Below, in pieces: positions 18,509 to 26,103 of a stretch of 64,000 nt of DNA (its first letter is position 1; each line of letters starts with the position of its first letter). The notes beneath the pieces are model-generated. The model was not told the DNA's origin. It did no database searches and saw only the letters and a list, made by a program, of their open reading frames with translations. A program made the translations under genes and the position numbers. The DNA is from Acidobacteriota bacterium (GTDB lineage Bacteria; Acidobacteriota; Holophagae; Acanthopleuribacterales; Acanthopleuribacteraceae): assembly GCA_002747255.1 (NCBI GenBank), contig PDUC01000025.1:112801-176800 (forward strand). Reading direction: 5' to 3'.

Positions 18509-19144
18509 CTAATTGCGTTCAATTCTTTTTTCGTAGACTTTCATACCATCTTGCGTTATTTCTGAAAAACCCACTTTTTTCAAGTACGCTTCGTGTTGAG
18601 GACAAAAGGGGCTGCTCAATATTTGCTTGATTCCCTTTTCCTGAAAGAGGGACTGGCGTTCACTCCAGAGATAATGGCCTCCCTTTGAGTCGCGAAACTC
18701 AGGGGTGACATAGTCTAATGTAACCCGACATGTGGTACCTTCAATTTGGCCGATGAACAAGCCCGCTGGACGCAGGTTGCGCATGACAAAGACAATCATG
18801 CTTTTTTCAGCATCCTTGGGTCGCTGATAATCGCTGAAAAACCGGCGAATATCGCTGTCATAGAATTCAAGAAAACGACTGAGAAAGGGAGAGGCTGCGT
18901 ACTTAATCCAAAGCAGATCAAAATACTCCTTTTGCCGATACATGCGTATCAGGTAGAAAGCATCAATCGCTGTTATGAAGCTATTGAGAACCATAACGGG
19001 GTAGGCTTTGATGAGAAAACCGTAGAGAGCGAAGGTGCCCGCACCGGCCAGGTTAATCCAGCGCAGGCGAAGCAGGTTATTCATGGTCAATGAAACCGCG
19101 ACCAGGATGGAACCCAGATATCCGATTACTTCCAAAGCGCTCAT
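18509..19144 (-). CDS. Membrane protein with YgjV-like N-terminus fused to a GNAT-like cytoplasmic domain
   Basis: The 211-residue product has three closely packed N-terminal hydrophobic segments (about 4-22, 28-46, 50-70), resembling the YgjV/PQ-loop-like inner-membrane family: VIGYLGSILVAVSLTMNNLLRLRWINLAGAGTFALYG. The C-terminal half (about 100-205) reads as a soluble alpha/beta domain with GNAT-like features (VFVMRNLRPAGLFIGQIEG, FRDSKGGHYLW, YLKKVGFSEI, YEKRI), although the canonical acetyl-CoA loop is not obvious. GGGAGGA lies just before the ATG. It is monocistronic and convergent with the response regulator. The catalytic role of the tail is inference; it may be a binding domain only. 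Confidence 0.68.
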   Translation of the reverse strand: MSALEVIGYLGSILVAVSLTMNNLLRLRWINLAGAGTFALYGFLIKAYPVMVLNSFITAIDAFYLIRMYRQKEYFDLLWIKYAASPFLSRFLEFYDSDIRRFFSDYQRPKDAEKSMIVFVMRNLRPAGLFIGQIEGTTCRVTLDYVTPEFRDSKGGHYLWSERQSLFQEKGIKQILSSPFCPQHEAYLKKVGFSEITQDGMKVYEKRIERN

Positions 19145-19332
19145 TTCTTTCCTCCCACCCGATGATCGGTCTCATGAGTGAAGCTTTTTATCACAAATCG
19201 CGAACCCGGTGAAGAGAATATTTTGTGTTGAAAGAACTGTCACATTGCTGCTTCTCGTTCGTTTCGTGCTTTTGGCGCCATATTCCATCCCTGCATACCG
19301 TCTGCCGGCAACAGGTATCGAAAAGACAGCAT

Positions 19333-19752
19333 TTACCTGGTATCAATCCAGGCCTGAATCAGATCCTCGTTGGCTTCTGCGATTATTGGGTTTTCAGAAA
19401 ACCTTCGTGTCTTACCTGACGCGATGGTCAGAAGTTTCACTTTTTCTTCGTACTCAGCGGTCACACCTTTCAGGAAATATGGTGGATGGTTGGGGTCTGT
19501 CAGTTGAGGGTATTGTGACTTGACCTTTTTAAGAGCTCCACCAAAGGCGCGGATATCCGCGGCATACTGGTGTGTGGCACTTGCCATGGCTTCAGGGTCG
19601 GAGGCTCTTTTCATGGCCTCGATATAGGTTTCCATAATGTGAATGTTCTCTTTCATGACTGAACGGATGGTGTGTATTTTGTAGAAATAGGGGGATGCCG
19701 CTGCAGCAAGCAGGGCGGCAATCCCCAAGGTGACAATCCAGATTCGTTTCAT
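19333..19752 (-). CDS. Small membrane-anchored protein of unknown function, downstream of tyrS
   Basis: No family is recognised. The 139-residue product has an N-terminal hydrophobic segment (about 3-24) acting as an uncleaved anchor or signal, then a helical domain (Met/Ala/Glu-rich, IHIMETYIEAMKRASDPEAM) and a C-terminal helix. It starts 2 bases after the tyrS stop codon, so it is surely cotranscribed and probably coupled to it. It is the last gene of the lepA-yhbY-yciO-rfbB-tyrS operon. A periplasmic domain of this size could be a chemoreceptor-like four-helix sensor fragment, but that is only a guess. Confidence 0.7.
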   Translation of the reverse strand: MKRIWIVTLGIAALLAAAASPYFYKIHTIRSVMKENIHIMETYIEAMKRASDPEAMASATHQYAADIRAFGGALKKVKSQYPQLTDPNHPPYFLKGVTAEYEEKVKLLTIASGKTRRFSENPIIAEANEDLIQAWIDTR

Positions 19753-19754
19753 GG

Positions 19755-21026
19755 TCAGTTGATCAATTCAATCAGTTTAAAGCGCTTTTTTCCCGCTCTC
19801 AGGATGAGTTTCCCGTCTTGAAAGTGATCCAGACCAACGAACTCGTCCGGCTTTTGTATGACTGTATCGCCGTAGCGGCCGCCATTGCCTCGAATGAGCC
19901 TCTTGGCTTCGCCCTTCGTTTTGGTGAGTTCCGCTTTAATGTACAGGTCCGCCCAGGTGAGTTCTCCCAACTCCGCCTGTGCCAATGCAACACGCGGCAT
20001 ATCCACCGCTTTTTCCAATTGAACCTTGACGATGCTGGAACTGGTTTGCATGACACCTTTTGGATCGGCCTGCCCGAATTTGGCGACAGCGGTGGCGAAG
20101 GCTTTAGCTGCCTGTTGTTCACCGTGTGTTATGCGAGTCGCTTCAAAGGCCAGAATCTCTTTGGCGCGATTGATGTTGGATCCTTTTTCAGTAAGCGTAT
20201 TGATTTCATCGACTGGCAGGAGCGTGAACAGGAGCATGAAGCGTTTGACATCGGTATCTTCCACGTTTCTCCAGAACTGGTAGAACTCCAGTGGGGAGGT
20301 GCGGCTGGGATCCAGCCAAATATTGCCGCTTTCACTCTTGCCGAATTTCGCGCCGCTGGAGTTGGTGATCAGCGGAAAGGTAACTCCGTAGGCTTGCTGT
20401 TGGCACTCTTTCCGCCTGCAGAGATCGATGCCGGCTACGATATTGCCCCACTGATCCTGACCACCCATTTGGAGTGTACAATCGTGATCGCTCAAGAGTC
20501 TGTAAAAATCGTAAGCTTGGAGGATCATGTAGTTGAATTCAAGGAAGCTGAGACCGGTTTCCATGCGTTGCCGAACGGATTCGGCTGTCATCATGCGGTT
20601 AACACTGAAGTGCGCACCGATTTCCCGCAACATGTGGATGTAGGAAAGAGGCAGGAGCCAATCTTTGTTGTTAATGAGCTTGCCTTGCTGACCGTCCAGC
20701 GTCAGGTAGTTTTTGAGCTGGACCTCAATGCCCTTTTCATTTTCAGTGATTTGTTCTTCCGAGAGCATTTTGCGCATCTCTGTTTTTCCCGAGGGGTCGC
20801 CTACGCGAGCAGTTCCGCCACCGACGATGGCAATGGGAATATGACCTGCCGCTTGCATGTGGACCATGGCCATAATCGGAACCAGGGAGCCCACATGAAG
20901 GCTGTCAGCGGTAGGGTCAAAACCTATGTAAAATGTTCGGCTCTGGTTTAAATGCTCGGTTAGCTCCTGTTCGTGCGTTTGTTGGTAAATAAAACCTCTT
21001 TGCTTGAGTGTTTCAATTGCGTTCAT
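19755..21026 (-). CDS. tyrS: Tyrosyl-tRNA synthetase
   Basis: Class I aminoacyl-tRNA synthetase that charges tRNA-Tyr. The 423-residue protein shows the tyrosine-binding start FYIGFDPTADSLHVGSLVP (HVGS being the HIGH-equivalent), AIVGGGTARVGDPSGKTEMR, the LQMGGQDQWGNI motif, and the KFGKSESG version of KMSKS. The C-terminal 80 residues form an S4 RNA-binding domain (ELTKTKGEAKRLIRGNGGRYGD). Length matches bacterial TyrS (about 420). GAGAGGAAGC lies before the ATG. It is the fifth gene of the operon, 14 bases after rfbB. Confidence 0.97.
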   Translation of the reverse strand: MNAIETLKQRGFIYQQTHEQELTEHLNQSRTFYIGFDPTADSLHVGSLVPIMAMVHMQAAGHIPIAIVGGGTARVGDPSGKTEMRKMLSEEQITENEKGIEVQLKNYLTLDGQQGKLINNKDWLLPLSYIHMLREIGAHFSVNRMMTAESVRQRMETGLSFLEFNYMILQAYDFYRLLSDHDCTLQMGGQDQWGNIVAGIDLCRRKECQQQAYGVTFPLITNSSGAKFGKSESGNIWLDPSRTSPLEFYQFWRNVEDTDVKRFMLLFTLLPVDEINTLTEKGSNINRAKEILAFEATRITHGEQQAAKAFATAVAKFGQADPKGVMQTSSSIVKVQLEKAVDMPRVALAQAELGELTWADLYIKAELTKTKGEAKRLIRGNGGRYGDTVIQKPDEFVGLDHFQDGKLILRAGKKRFKLIELIN

Positions 21027-21040
21027 GCTTCCTCTCTTTA

Positions 21041-22087
21041 TTAATTTAATCCCAGGCGTTCCAACTGGTAATCGCCGCTCAAAATAGTTTCACACCAGTC
21101 CAAATTCTTCAGATACCACTCAACGGTCTTCTTCATACCGGTTTCAAAGTTTTCGGAAGGCTGCCAGCCCAGCTCGCTCTTTATTTTTGAGGCATCGATG
21201 GCATAGCGGCGGTCGTGACCCGGTCTGTCAGGTACGAAGGTGATCAACTTGGCGTGTTCTTCCTTCTCCGGGAACCTTTCATCGAGAATGCGGCAGATGT
21301 AGTGAACGATATCCAGGTTGGTGCGTTCGGAATCGCCGCCAATATTGTAGGTTTCTCCCACTTTCCCTTTCTGGATAGCTGTTAAAATGCCCTCACAGTG
21401 ATCTTCCACATAGAGCCAGTCGCGAATGTTCTTGCCATCGCCGTAAATGGGAATGGGATCGCCTTTCAGTGCTTTCATGATAATGACCGGAATGAGTTTT
21501 TCCGGGAATTGGTAAGGCCCGTAATTGTTGGAACAATTGGTTGTTATACATGGAAGTCCATACGTGTGGATGTAAGCTCGGACCAGGTGATCTGAAGAGG
21601 CTTTGGAAGCGGAGTAAGGTGAATTGGGCGCATACGGTGTGCTCTCCATGAAATAGCCCGTTGCTCCCAGTGAGCCGTAAACTTCATCGGTTGATACGTG
21701 CAGGAACCTGAATGTTTCCCTGTCTTGATCACCCAACTCACGCCAGTATTCCAGAGTGGCTTGAAGCAGTCTGAAGGTTCCGACAATGTTCGTTTGAATG
21801 AATTCAGCGGGACCGTCAATGGAGCGGTCAACGTGACTCTCGGCCGCAAAATTAAGAATGGCATCGATGTCGTGATCTTTCAGGATCTTTGAAACCAGCC
21901 GGGAATCACCTATATCGCCCTTGTAGAAACGGTACAGGGGGTTTTCTTCATGGTGGGCGAGGTTGTTGGGGTTCCCCGCGTAGGTCAATTTATCCAGTAC
22001 GACAGTTCTAATTCCCTTCGCAAGTGTCTTCTGAACCATGTTGCTGCCAATAAACCCGGCACCACCTGTAATTAATAAGCTTTTCAT
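21041..22087 (-). CDS. rfbB: dTDP-glucose 4,6-dehydratase
   Basis: Extended short-chain dehydrogenase that converts dTDP-D-glucose to dTDP-4-keto-6-deoxyglucose with a tightly bound NAD. Motifs: NAD site GGAGFIGSNMVQ at 7-18, NFAAESHVDRSI, HVSTDEVYGSLG (catalytic Thr-Asp-Glu), and YSASKASSDHLVRAY with the Tyr-x3-Lys pair, then NCSNNYGPYQFPEKLIP and the DRPGHDRRYAID segment. Length 348 aa is typical. The rest of the dTDP-rhamnose pathway (rfbA, rfbC, rfbD) is not next to it; instead it is embedded in a translation-related operon. The symbol rmlB is also used. Confidence 0.95.
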   Translation of the reverse strand: MKSLLITGGAGFIGSNMVQKTLAKGIRTVVLDKLTYAGNPNNLAHHEENPLYRFYKGDIGDSRLVSKILKDHDIDAILNFAAESHVDRSIDGPAEFIQTNIVGTFRLLQATLEYWRELGDQDRETFRFLHVSTDEVYGSLGATGYFMESTPYAPNSPYSASKASSDHLVRAYIHTYGLPCITTNCSNNYGPYQFPEKLIPVIIMKALKGDPIPIYGDGKNIRDWLYVEDHCEGILTAIQKGKVGETYNIGGDSERTNLDIVHYICRILDERFPEKEEHAKLITFVPDRPGHDRRYAIDASKIKSELGWQPSENFETGMKKTVEWYLKNLDWCETILSGDYQLERLGLN

Positions 22088-22097
22088 AATTTTTTCC

Positions 22098-22730
22098 TTA
22101 CTCTGTATCCATGTAGGCGCGAAATGGAGCTATATCGCCTTTTCCTTCCCTGAGGACATCCACACGATCGTCTTCCACCATGACGACGGTTGATACTTCC
22201 GGGTAAAGGTAGTCACCATCGATCGCCATTTCAATAAAGTTCCCAAAGCGGTCCTTGATATCGTAGATATCCGCACAGGGAGATTCGTCCCCGGGTAATT
22301 GGCAGGTGGTTGAAACAATGGGATGTCCCAGAGCGTGAACCAGTTCCGTGATGACCTTGTTGTCGGGAACGCGGATACCCACTTGCTTTCTCTTGTTCTG
22401 AAAGAGCTTGGGTACCAACCTCGTTGCCGGCAGAACAAAAGTGTAAGGTCCCGGAAGGAGTTTCCGCATGAGTTTATAGGCTGTATTGGAGACAATTCCA
22501 AAATCGGAAATATGTTTGAGGTCACTGCAGATCATACTCATGGCCTTGTTCTTTTTGTGACGTTTCAACTGATTGAGTTTATCGATACCCTTTTTCTGAA
22601 AAATAGAACAGCCAAGACCGTAGCAGGTGTCCGTCGGGTAGGCGATAACGCCGCTTTGCTCCAAATGGTCAATGGCCATTTGGATTAATCTTCCCTGGGG
22701 GTTTTGAGGGTGTATGTTTAAGATTCTCAT
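22098..22730 (-). CDS. yciO: Sua5/YciO/YrdC-family protein, YciO type
   Basis: The 210-residue protein has the double-stranded-RNA/ATP-binding YrdC fold. It begins with the YciO-like IHPQNPQGRLIQMAIDHLEQ, then the PTDTCYGLGC nucleotide loop, KxKR-type basic region (LKRHKKNKAMSMI), LLPGPYTFVLPAT and VGIRVPDN. YrdC/Sua5 proteins make threonylcarbamoyl-AMP for t6A; YciO proteins have the same fold and motifs but their role is less certain. It lacks the extra C-terminal domain of Sua5. It lies 3 bases after yhbY and 10 bases before rfbB. Another t6A-pathway gene, tcdA, is also in this window. Confidence 0.87.
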   Translation of the reverse strand: MRILNIHPQNPQGRLIQMAIDHLEQSGVIAYPTDTCYGLGCSIFQKKGIDKLNQLKRHKKNKAMSMICSDLKHISDFGIVSNTAYKLMRKLLPGPYTFVLPATRLVPKLFQNKRKQVGIRVPDNKVITELVHALGHPIVSTTCQLPGDESPCADIYDIKDRFGNFIEMAIDGDYLYPEVSTVVMVEDDRVDVLREGKGDIAPFRAYMDTE

Positions 22731-22733
22731 GAC

Positions 22734-23036
22734 TTATTCCGGAAGGTTTATTACTGGTGCCTCTTCACTTTCTTTGTAGACGGTCAAGATATGGCCGACT
22801 TTTTGGACAAGCGTAATTTCGGCATCGCGAAGTATCTGTTCAATGGCTTCTTTTTCCCATTCACAATTATTGAGGATGCGAACTTTAAGCAGTTCGTGGT
22901 GTTCCAACTGTTCCAGCAGCTCTTGAATAAATGCGGGACTGGCTCCATCTTTTCCCATTTGCATCAGTGGTTTGAGGTGGTGGCTCATTTGTTTGAGTAT
23001 GCGTCTTTGTTTGGAGTTGAGTTTTTTCAGGGTCAT
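22734..23036 (-). CDS. yhbY: CRS1/YhbY-type RNA-binding protein
   Basis: The 100-residue product is a single CRM (CRS1-YhbY) domain: [20 protein letters not shown], the [19 protein letters not shown] equivalent of the GxxG-containing loop, [10 protein letters not shown], and a C-terminal IGHxLVLYR-like strand ([11 protein letters not shown]). E. coli YhbY (97 aa) associates with pre-50S ribosomal particles. The start codon overlaps the lepA stop in an ATGA, so translation is coupled. The GxxG loop reads GKDG here. Function in ribosome assembly is by family. Confidence 0.9.
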   Translation of the reverse strand: MTLKKLNSKQRRILKQMSHHLKPLMQMGKDGASPAFIQELLEQLEHHELLKVRILNNCEWEKEAIEQILRDAEITLVQKVGHILTVYKESEEAPVINLPE

Positions 23037-24838
23037 TCATCTACCTTTAGCATGGCCAGGAAGGCGTCTTGTGGAATGTGGACTTTGCCAACGGCTTTCA
23101 TGCGTTTCTTTCCTTTTTTCTGTTTTTCCAGCAGTTTTCTTTTCCTGGAAATGTCCCCGCCGTAACACTTGGCGAGAACGTTTTTTCTGAGTGCTTTGAC
23201 ATTGGTTCTGCAGACAATGCGCGTTCCTAACGCGGCCTGAATGGCCACATCAAACATCTGCCTTGGAATCAGTTCCTTCATCTTGATGGCAAGGGCCTGA
23301 CCCTTGTTGAACGCCATGTCGCGGTGAACAATCACCGAAAGTGCATCCACCGCTTCACCGTTGACCAGAATATCCAGTTTCACCAGATCGGAGTCCCAGT
23401 ATCCTTCGATATGGTAATCAAAAGACGAGTAACCTTTACTGACCGATTTCAGTTTATCGTAAAAATCCAGCACAATTTCGTTGAGCGGCAGATCGTATTC
23501 AATGAGTACCCGGTCCTCTGAGACGTATTCAAGCCTTTTCTGAATGCCGCGTCTCTCTTCGCACAGCTTAATGACCGAACCGACGAATTGAGATTGAGTC
23601 AAAATGGTACCGCGAATGAAGGGCTCTTCAAATGTCTGAATATCGCCTTGGGCCGGTAATTTGGCAGGTGAGGACACCATGTGAACACAGCCGTCTTTGG
23701 TCGTAACGCGGAATTCCACACTGGGCGCGGTGGTAATGAGGTCGAGGTTGAATTCCCGTTCCAGGCGTTCCTGAATGATTTCCATGTGCAGAAGACCGAG
23801 AAAACCACATCGGAACCCAAATCCCAACGCCACCGACGTTTCCGGTTCAAATTGAAAGGAGGTGTCGTTAATTTGCAGTTTTTCAAGTGCCTCGCGCAGA
23901 TCGCTGTAATCACCGGCTTCCACTGGATAGAGCCCCGAGAAAACCATGGGCTTGGACTCTTCAAAGCCCTCAAGCGGTTCGCTTGCGGGATTCTTGACAC
24001 CCGTAATGGTATCGCCCACTTTGGCTTCATCCAGCGTTTTAATGGTGGCGATAATATAGCCAACCTGGCCGGCGTAAAGCACATCCGACTTGGTCATTTT
24101 AGGCGAGAAAATGCCAACTTCATCGATATCGTACTCACTGCCCGTGGCCATGAAGCGGATTTTGTCTTTCTTCTTCAGCGAGCCGTCAAAAACGCGAACA
24201 AGTACTATCAGTCCGCGGTAAGTGTCGAACCAGGCATCAAAAATAAGCGCTTTGGTGGGGGCTTCGGGATCGCCTTCCGGTGGAGGGAAGGTGTTGACGA
24301 TGGCTTCCAATACGTCTTCAACGCCTTCACCGGTTTTTGCAGAGATGAACTGGGCGTTGTCGGTTTCCAGGCCGATAACATGTTCAATTTGTTCGCAGAT
24401 GTGTTCCGGGTGGGCGGAAGGCAGATCGATCTTGTTGAGAACTGGCAGCAGGGTTAAATCATTTTCAAGTGCCAGATACACATTGGCGAGTGTCTGGGCT
24501 TCGACTCCCTGCGCCGCATCAACCACCAACACAGCTCCATCACAGGCTGCCAGACTTCTGGAAACTTCATAGGCAAAATCCACGTGCCCCGGCGTATCGA
24601 TCAGGTTTAACATGTAGGTGTTGCCGTCTTTGGACTTGTAGGGCAGGGAGACGGAGCGCGCTTTGATGGTAATGCCGCGCTCCCGCTCGAGTTCCATGTC
24701 ATCGAGAAGCTGCTCTTTCATCTCGCGTTCACTTACCAGGCCGGAAAGTTGAAGAATGCGATCGGCGAGCGTACTCTTCCCGTGATCAATATGGGCAATA
24801 ATGGAAAAATTCCTTATCAATTCCTGTTGATGCGCCAA
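23033..24838 (-). CDS. lepA: Elongation factor 4 (back-translocating GTPase)
   Basis: The 601-residue GTPase has G1 [14 protein letters not shown], switch region [15 protein letters not shown]3 [17 protein letters not shown]4 NKIDLPSAH and G5 SAKTG, followed by EF-G-like domains and the LepA-specific C-terminal domain ([25 protein letters not shown]). Length and sequence fit bacterial LepA (about 600). It binds ribosomes and affects translation elongation and initiation under stress. A strong ribosome site (GGAGGTG) precedes the ATG. It is the first gene of a six-gene minus-strand operon. Confidence 0.97.
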   Translation of the reverse strand: MAHQQELIRNFSIIAHIDHGKSTLADRILQLSGLVSEREMKEQLLDDMELERERGITIKARSVSLPYKSKDGNTYMLNLIDTPGHVDFAYEVSRSLAACDGAVLVVDAAQGVEAQTLANVYLALENDLTLLPVLNKIDLPSAHPEHICEQIEHVIGLETDNAQFISAKTGEGVEDVLEAIVNTFPPPEGDPEAPTKALIFDAWFDTYRGLIVLVRVFDGSLKKKDKIRFMATGSEYDIDEVGIFSPKMTKSDVLYAGQVGYIIATIKTLDEAKVGDTITGVKNPASEPLEGFEESKPMVFSGLYPVEAGDYSDLREALEKLQINDTSFQFEPETSVALGFGFRCGFLGLLHMEIIQERLEREFNLDLITTAPSVEFRVTTKDGCVHMVSSPAKLPAQGDIQTFEEPFIRGTILTQSQFVGSVIKLCEERRGIQKRLEYVSEDRVLIEYDLPLNEIVLDFYDKLKSVSKGYSSFDYHIEGYWDSDLVKLDILVNGEAVDALSVIVHRDMAFNKGQALAIKMKELIPRQMFDVAIQAALGTRIVCRTNVKALRKNVLAKCYGGDISRKRKLLEKQKKGKKRMKAVGKVHIPQDAFLAMLKVDE

Positions 24839-25095
24839 ATAACACCTCCGCGATCACACTAAACATCCGGTTCATCGATTCATCACATGGAACTCTAATT
24901 GGCAGTAAAGTCGTCGCGATGTTGCCGACAAAAACTACAGAGCCTTTTGATCTTCGCCATGATGAACGTGGTTAGGGGATCCAAGCGCGTAAAAGCCATT
25001 CCAATCGCAGGTGAAGAATTCTATTATGGTACGAACCTCAGGACAGCGATCGCAATTGCAAACTCGGTATCATAGCACAAGCCTTCTGGTCTTGG

Positions 25096-26103
25096 CTAAA
25101 AACTGATGACAATTTTCCCAAAATGTTGTCCGGATTGCAGCAGTTCAAGAGCGTTGGCGATTTGATCAATTCCTTCAAATTGCTGACCAATAGTCGGGGT
25201 TACACCTGTTTGCTCTACAAACCGCAGGTAATCTTTAAACTGTTCTCTGGAGCCAACCAGGATTCCGTGCACATCGATGCTGGACATGAGTACTTTGGTG
25301 AGATTAATGCGCTGCCCTGTTTCAGCCAGCACGCCGATTAGTGCGATTTTACCACCAAGCCGGCAGGCGGTTACCGATTGATTGAAGGTGCCTGATCCTC
25401 CCACTTCGACCACTAAATCACAGCCGTCCGGGAAAAAAGAACGAATGGCTTGGCCCCATTTCACCTCGTCAACGTAGTTCAAACCGCAATCCGCGCCCAG
25501 TGCTTGAGCGCGTTCCAGTTTATGATTGGAAGAAGAGGTGATGGCCACTTTCATATGGTGAGCCTTGGCAATTCCCAGCGCGGCCAGGCTGACTCCACCT
25601 GTTCCCAGGAGCAGGATCGACTTGCCGCTCTTGTGGGGCAGCTTTTGAATGGCGTTCCAGGCGGTTAGACCCGCTACGGGCAGCGTGGCTGCCTGTTCAA
25701 AAGTGATGTTGGCAGGTATATTGAGAAGTTCACGGGGATAGAAATCGCAAACCTCACTCAGGCATCCGTCGGCCGGACCTCCCAGGGTTGACGAGTGGAT
25801 ACCTTTTTCGGGCAGACCTTTTTCCCAACCGGGGATCATGGTGGTGAGGACTCGGTCGCCTTTTTCAAATTGCGTGACCTGACTGCCGCATTCTGTAACA
25901 ACCCCGGCTCCATCGCTAATGGGGATCACGGGTAGTTTCATTTTTGGGTTGTAATGACCTTGAATCATCAACAAGTCCCGATAGTTCAAGCTGATTGCTT
26001 TTATCTGGACACGAACCTTGTCCGGCTGCAGAGGGCCGGGTGTAAAATCCCGGCGGGAGAGGTTTCCTGCTCCGAATTGCTCAATTCGATATTTGACTGC
26101 CAT
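25096..26103 (-). CDS. Medium-chain dehydrogenase/reductase, quinone oxidoreductase-like
   Basis: NAD(P)H-dependent oxidoreductase of the zinc-free MDR (zeta-crystallin) branch. The start at 26103 has GGAGG 6 bases upstream and gives 335 aa. GroES-like N-terminal domain (about 1-125: ISLNYRDLLMIQGHY, PVIPISDGAGVVTECG) and a Rossmann domain with ILLLGTGGVSLAALGIAKAH near 162-181. The usual catalytic-zinc Cys is Asn (LNYRD) and the structural zinc Cys cluster is absent. Substrate unknown; quinones or enals are likely by family. The start overlaps the end of the acyltransferase gene by 23 bases, so it is in the same operon. Confidence 0.88.
   Translation of the reverse strand: MAVKYRIEQFGAGNLSRRDFTPGPLQPDKVRVQIKAISLNYRDLLMIQGHYNPKMKLPVIPISDGAGVVTECGSQVTQFEKGDRVLTTMIPGWEKGLPEKGIHSSTLGGPADGCLSEVCDFYPRELLNIPANITFEQAATLPVAGLTAWNAIQKLPHKSGKSILLLGTGGVSLAALGIAKAHHMKVAITSSSNHKLERAQALGADCGLNYVDEVKWGQAIRSFFPDGCDLVVEVGGSGTFNQSVTACRLGGKIALIGVLAETGQRINLTKVLMSSIDVHGILVGSREQFKDYLRFVEQTGVTPTIGQQFEGIDQIANALELLQSGQHFGKIVISF

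Noticed and set aside
18165-18512. A 115-codon frame after the response regulator
   Set aside because: It begins inside the response regulator gene in another frame, has no ribosome site and no family resemblance; its last part covers the 18446-18469 dyad.
19818-20951. A 377-codon plus-strand open frame opposite tyrS
   Set aside because: It is fully antisense to a clear tyrosyl-tRNA synthetase gene, has no ribosome site, and reads as a compositional shadow.
23681-24457. A 258-codon plus-strand frame opposite lepA
   Set aside because: It lies inside the well-supported lepA gene, with no recognisable domain and no start signal.
24839-25095. Cys-rich short minus-strand frames upstream of lepA
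   Set aside because: Short readings such as CSFCRQHRDDF have no start or ribosome site in a good place and no family match; they are probably chance.
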